Shown here in pieces: positions 59,824 to 64,000 of a stretch of 64,000 bases of DNA; the stretch's first letter is position 1, and each line of letters starts with the position of its first letter. The notes under the pieces were generated by a model. It was not told where the DNA came from. It did not search any database and was given only the letters and a program-made list of their open reading frames with translations. The stretch is from contig CM055311.2 in assembly GCA_029255685.2 (NCBI GenBank), forward strand, positions 58,115,048 through 58,179,047, written 5' to 3'. A program made the translations under genes and the position numbers. Source of the stretch: Silene conica. Its lineage: Eukaryota; Streptophyta; Magnoliopsida; Caryophyllales; Caryophyllaceae.

Positions 59824-60477
59824 TCAAGTGTAAAAAGGGAGAAAGAGGACAAAAATGCTATATACGAGTGAATCATGTAAAAATGCGTTCAATGAACGCA
59901 TTAGCTTGTCAAATAAGGTTGACCAATCCTTGCCAAAGTGGTCATAGGCCATCATGGGCAACAAGTAGGACCAACAACACCTATAAGAAACAAGATGAGT
60001 TAGAAGCAATGTATAAGCATAGATGAGCCTACTGAATGCGTCGAACTCACCCCAAGTCTTGTCATCCCATTCCAAAGGTGTAGGAGGAAGGCCAAGACTC
60101 GTCACATCATGGATCTCATCACAACATTCATTTATGTCCCCTCCAAGAGTGTTGATTTTGTCCCCATTTTTACAAATTTCAAGCAAGTAATCGTCATGAA
60201 ACAAATCAACCTCTTTGAGGGTAACTTCACAATCACAATCATCAAAAATTAAAGCAAGCAAAGGAGTAAGATAAATGAGGTTTTCATGATCGGTGGATGA
60301 TAGATGTGACTCACCCTCAATACAAAAGCAAACCTCAAATCTCTCAAGAAGAGGGTTATCAATGATCTCAAATTCCCCATAAAGGCTTTCAGGCTTGTAA
60401 TCCTCAAAAGGGGTTTTTACCCTCTTCTTTTCCTCACAATTTTCACCGTTATTATCCTTCTCCAACTTGAGAATCAT
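59824..60477 (-). CDS. Unknown 217-aa protein of element G
   Basis: Open from ATG 60477 to the stop at 59824. Starts MILKLEKDNNGENCEEKKRV. It is acidic, with a Cys/Asp-rich middle and a hydrophobic segment (LIYAYTLLLTHLVSY, about residues 152-166) that is too short and polar-flanked to call a membrane span with confidence. A second copy at 63176-63829 is also open and differs at only a few residues, so it was coding until recently. It lies downstream of gag where pol would start in an autonomous relative. I recognise no domain. Confidence 0.5.
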   Translation of the reverse strand: MILKLEKDNNGENCEEKKRVKTPFEDYKPESLYGEFEIIDNPLLERFEVCFCIEGESHLSSTDHENLIYLTPLLALIFDDCDCEVTLKEVDLFHDDYLLEICKNGDKINTLGGDINECCDEIHDVTSLGLPPTPLEWDDKTWGEFDAFSRLIYAYTLLLTHLVSYRCCWSYLLPMMAYDHFGKDWSTLFDKLMRSLNAFLHDSLVYSIFVLFLPFYT

Positions 60478-60743
60478 CTCTCATCACACTCTCTTCCCAA
60501 CCACTCATCATCAACCTCAAACAAGGACACACACTTGAACTCACTTAAGTGCAATGACTCGACAACTTCCTCTCCACGTAACTCAATTAATGCATCATCA
60601 CACTCAAACCTCATAAACTCCATCTCACACTCATCACTCATCCCATAATCATCCAAGGTTTCTTGAGGAGTATAGAAAGAACATAAGTCAAGGTCATCCC
60701 CACAATCACCACATGACATATAATTAGATGAGGAAACATGCAT
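60474..60743 (-). CDS. Small acidic unknown ORF of element G (89 aa)
   Basis: Starts MHVSSSNYMSCGDCGDD and ends WLGRECDER. Rich in Asp, Glu and Cys. Its stop overlaps the start of the 217-aa ORF by four bases (ATGA), so the two may be one ORF split by a frameshift, or coupled. The partial copy at the window end (from about 63826 onward) has similar sequence. Function unknown. Confidence 0.4.
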   Translation of the reverse strand: MHVSSSNYMSCGDCGDDLDLCSFYTPQETLDDYGMSDECEMEFMRFECDDALIELRGEEVVESLHLSEFKCVSLFEVDDEWLGRECDER

Positions 60744-60770
60744 GGCATCATTTGAGTAAAAAGGAGTATG

Positions 60771-61656
60771 CTATGATTGAACATTGTGCATATTATCATC
60801 ATAATTCATCATATTTTTATACATGGGAGGTGGAGATGCATATAAAGAACAAGCACTAGAATCATGTCCCAAATCACCACATGTAACACAACAAAATGAA
60901 AATGCATGCACATCACTCTTAATTAGGGAGGGAGGAACAACATAATTGTGTTGAACATTGTGAACATAAGAGGGAGAATCAACCTCAACTTGTGGTTCAA
61001 CTAATCTTGTCACTCTCCCAAACCCATAATTAGCATTGGTCACAGCCACTTTCTCAAGCAAAGATCTTGCCTCATCATCACCCAAATCATAAAAGGCACC
61101 TCCGGCTGAAGCATTTATCAATTCTCTAACGGATTGATGTAAATTGTTAAAGAAAGTTTGCATATTTAGCAATATTGGGATCCCATGGTGAGGACAAGCT
61201 ATCACAAAAGTCCATCTAACCTTTCCCAAGCCTCGCTCAAATTCTCAAACTCGCCTTGATGAAAAGAAACCACTCATTTCTTAATTTACCGGTTTTCGAA
61301 GGTGGAAAATATTAGGCAAGAAAAGCTTGGGCAAGGTCATCACAAGTAGAAAATGTGCTAGGAGGGTGGGAATATAACCATTTCTCGGCTCCATCCCCAA
61401 GAGTAATAGGAAAAAACATAAGTTTCACAATATGAATTGGCACACCATTCTTTCTCGCCAAAAGACACTTTCTATTAAAACGTTTAACATGGTCAAGCAC
61501 ACACTCATTAGGTAACCCACGGAATGAATCTTTTTCAAAAATATCAACCCATTCCGGATGTAGCCCAAGCTCCACGTCCTCTCCTATATCAATTGGAGAG
61601 TCACACAACTTTGGGTCGAGTCTACTATGGTCACGTAAAGTCATGTATGAAGACAT
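60771..61656 (-). pseudogene. Athila-type gag of element G, frameshifted
   Basis: From ATG 61656: MSSYMTLRDHSRLDPKLCDS, then FRGLPNECVLDHVKRFNRKC and LMFFPITLGDGAEKWLYSHP, the retrotransposon gag capsid signature of the Athila group. The frame stops at 61312. Coding sequence continues in other frames (GEFENLSEAWERLDGLL near 61240) and from 61229 to 60771 (FNNLHQSVRELINASAGGAF, LGDDEARSLLEKVAVTNANY), ending in a short Cys/His-containing tail (FCCVTCGDLGHDSSAC, a zinc-knuckle-like C-X2-C-X4-H-X4-C). Two or more frameshifts separate the parts. The product would form virus-like particles; this copy cannot make a full one. Confidence 0.8.
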
Positions 61657-61842
61657 GCTAGCAAGAAAGACGCTAAATGCAACTGACTAAAACTTAAACT
61701 AAAACTAAAGATGCAAGAAATAAAGAAACAACATATTTTTTTCTTTTTTCAAATATTCTATTTTTTTGTTTTTTTTTTGTGAAAAAACAATAAAATGACT
61801 AATCGTAAAACTCAACAAAGACTGATATCTAACAAAGCACCA

Positions 61843-61860
61843 TCCCCGGCAACGGCGCCA
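61843..61860 (-). other. Primer-binding site of G (tRNA-Asp)
   Basis: On the minus strand TGGCGCCGTTGCCGGGGA, 18 bases complementary to the 3' end of tRNA-Asp as used by Athila elements. It lies three bases inside the LTR that starts at 61864. Confidence 0.85.
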
Positions 61861-61863
61861 TTT

Positions 61864-63111
61864 TGTTGGCCGGTTTTTGTCGTCAATTCCGGCACCAAAA
61901 ACAATTTTTAAACTCCCAAATTAAGTAGTATAATTTAGGGTCGAACCCAAAGGATTGTGGGGTTAGGCTATAAACCTCGTTTAAGTTCTAGTTTAGTCGG
62001 AAAAAGAGAATGAAATAGATAACTAAATTCTAAAGCGATAAAAATAAAAAGAGTAAACAATAAATTACGGGAGTTAGGGGTATGAGGTGTCATGTAGTCA
62101 AGTATTGGTCTAGCATTAGGGAAACATAACATAATTAGCATTCTTTCAAATCACCAATTCACGCAATAAGTAAGGTGATTATCGTCAATTAGGGTCTCAA
62201 ACTAGCATTCTTTCGAACAACTAATTAAATTCCCGATCAATACATTAACTCACTTTCGTGACGTCAACTTAACAATCATAGTCAAGTGACTAAACCAATT
62301 AAACCTCGGATTTCTCGTTGGCATAATTAAGAACACTAATCATCATTAGTATCACAAGATTAATAAATAACAATAATCAAGCCAAACATTATTTAAACAA
62401 TTACCCACATTCAAGACTCAAACTGTTCTACACTAATCCCATCCCCTAACTATTAAACTACTCTAACATGATTAAATTAACACTAACTATACTACCCACT
62501 AACCTTAACCATGAAATAAACATAAATAAAGTATCAAATATTACAAATTTGATCAAATTAAACATTAACCCTATGAAAACAATAAATGATAAAATAAGAA
62601 CAAGTAAAGAAAAGCGGAAGAAATTTATACCATAATGGAAAGAAGGTTTCGAATTATATAGATCTATAAGACGGATTACAAAATCTCGAATCTTGTTCTC
62701 TAATTAAATGGATAATTGAAAGTAATTAAAGGAACAAAAATAAACTACACTACTCTACTCACTCTACTGTTTCTGTTTTCATTTAAAAACAAAACCAAAA
62801 CTAAGCTGCCTCCCTATTTTGTTCACGATTGGCTTTATACAAGTTCTAAAAAGAGGAAAACTACTAAACTGCCCCTCACTTAAACAAGACAAGAGTGAAT
62901 AAAGGCAAGGGCTACTTACTCATTTCGCCTCGTCAATTCTTTTCTTCAAAACCGATTTCTTGAAAACCCGTCTTCTTCAAAACCCGATAAACCCAACCTT
63001 CTTTCTTCTTCACTCCGACTTCCTGTTCTTCTCTTCTTCAGACCCATTTTCTATTCTTCTTCTCAAAATTTGATAAACCCACCTCCTCTTCTTCTTCTTC
63101 ACTTCAAATTC
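61864..63111 (-). repeat. Second LTR of element G, truncated
   Basis: Matches 55767-57024 with a few percent divergence. It lacks the inner 760 bp of the LTR (57025-57782 equivalent) and the first part of the internal region, continuing instead with the junction sequence also present at 59760. Confidence 0.8.
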
Positions 63112-63175
63112 CAACTCAACTTTTGCTCCAAATCAATTGTAAATCACGAATTGATGCGAGTGGTGCCCTCAAAAA

Positions 63176-63829
63176 TCAAGTGTAAGAAGGGAGAAAGAGG
63201 ACAAAAATGCTAGATACGAGTGAATCATGTAAAAACGCGTTCAATGAACGCATTAGCTTGTCAAATAAGGTTGACCAATCCTTGCCAAAGTGGTCATAGG
63301 CCATCATGGGCAACAAGTAGGACCAACAACACCTATAAGAAACAAGATGAGTTAGAAGCAATGTATAAGCATAGATGAGCCTACTGAATGCGTCGAACTC
63401 ACCCCAAGTCTTGTCATCCCATTCCAAAGGTGTAGGAGGAAGGCCAAGACTCGTCACATCATGGATTTCATCACAACATTCATTTATGTCCCCTCCAAGA
63501 GTGTTGATTTTGTCCCCATTTTTACTAATTTCAAGTAAGTAATCGTCATGAAACAAATCAACCTCTTTGAGGGTAACTTCACAATCACAATCATCAAAAA
63601 TTAAAGCAAGCAAAGGAGTAAGATAAATGAGGTTTTCATGATCGGTGGATGATAGATGTGACTCACCCTCAATACAAAAGCAAACCTCAAATCTCTCAAG
63701 AAGAGGGTTATCAACGATCTCAAATTCCCCATAAAGGCTTTCAGGCTTGTAATCCTCAAAAGGGGTTTTTACCCTCTTCTTTTCCTCACAATTCTCACCG
63801 TTATTATTCTTCTCCAACTTGAGAATCAT
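63176..63829 (-). CDS. Second copy of the unknown 217-aa protein
   Basis: Same length and start (MILKLEKNNNGENCEEKKRV) as the copy at 59824-60477, with only a handful of amino-acid differences, including Asn for Asp at position 8 and Ser for Cys in the segment LLEISKNGD. No stop or frameshift. The rest of this second unit lies beyond the window. Confidence 0.5.
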   Translation of the reverse strand: MILKLEKNNNGENCEEKKRVKTPFEDYKPESLYGEFEIVDNPLLERFEVCFCIEGESHLSSTDHENLIYLTPLLALIFDDCDCEVTLKEVDLFHDDYLLEISKNGDKINTLGGDINECCDEIHDVTSLGLPPTPLEWDDKTWGEFDAFSRLIYAYTLLLTHLVSYRCCWSYLLPMMAYDHFGKDWSTLFDKLMRSLNAFLHDSLVSSIFVLFLPSYT

Positions 63830-64000
63830 CTCTCATCACACTCTCTTCCCAACCACTCATCATCAACCTCAAACAAGGACACACACTTAAACTCATTTAA
63901 GTGCAATGACTCGACAACTTCCTCTCCACGTAACTCAATTAATGCATCATCCCACTCACACCTCATAAACTCCATCTCACACTCATCACTCATCCCATAA

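Larger units (their letters stand above)
55767..64000 (-). mobile_element. Athila-like gag-only LTR element G, rearranged tandem, runs off window
   Basis: 3' LTR 55767-57782, internal 57783-61863, PBS 61843-61860, next LTR from 61864. On the plus strand the LTR starts TGATGGCCGG or TGTTGGCCGG and ends ACTCATCA. The PBS fits tRNA-Asp, which together with the gag type points to the Athila group. No protease, RT or integrase motif is visible, so it resembles TR-GAG or LARD-type non-autonomous elements. After 63111 the second LTR jumps directly into internal sequence, which continues to the window end. Confidence 0.8.

Noticed and set aside
1-64000. tRNA or rRNA genes
   Set aside because: No cloverleaf-compatible A/B box sequence or rRNA signature was noticed. 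The only tRNA-related strings are PBS sites of retroelements. A tRNAscan-SE run would settle this.

Overview
The window is plant nuclear DNA, most likely from an angiosperm and probably a eudicot. The evidence is several superfamilies of plant transposons, GT-AG introns, fragments of plant-only gene families (filament-like plant protein, FAR1/FHY3) and high AT content. I cannot name the species. No intact, non-transposon host gene was found. The window is a deep nest of transposable elements, with boundaries set by target-site duplications (TSDs), terminal repeats, primer-binding sites (PBS) and polypurine tracts (PPT).

Layout. 1-10556: AT-rich DNA with a Helitron 3' end (1894-1925), a PIF/Harbinger-like element (2336-4390) carrying an unknown two-exon gene, a decayed TPR-protein pseudogene (5748-8464) split by a Pack-MULE (5887-7453) that captured a filament-like plant protein fragment, and a hAT MITE (9916-10384). 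10557-39137: a solo LTR (D, TSD TTTTA) holding two tail-to-tail TRIMs (12241-13636) and a complete Ty3/gypsy element A (13779-38532, plus strand). A's 5' LTR holds a MULE MITE and a complete gypsy element B (16871-27378, minus strand). A's 3' LTR holds solo LTR C (33901-36543, minus strand).

39138-55766: a MULE MITE, then the left end of a probable FAR1-type MULE (from about 40400) with a GTGTAACTCC minisatellite. Solo LTR E (41508-54312) interrupts it. E itself holds a hAT MITE, a Helitron with a helicase remnant, two related TIR elements sitting in (TA)n tracts, and a second PIF/Harbinger element with a Myb-like ORF1. A FAR1-like transposase pseudogene (54361-55766) follows E. 55767-64000: an Athila-like, tRNA-Asp-primed element (minus strand) with gag but no visible pol, in a rearranged tandem arrangement that runs off the window.

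The most unusual signal lies in the LTRs of the five related gypsy families (A, B, C, D, E). Each carries a tandem array of 40-60 bp units in which a conserved core of about 22 bp (consensus near ATGYCTKAGT..GGACCTCTGA) is flanked by arms that vary from unit to unit but are complementary within a unit. Four of the five families also carry GC-rich palindromic cassettes. This looks like a family-wide array of hairpins whose structure is kept while the stem sequence drifts.
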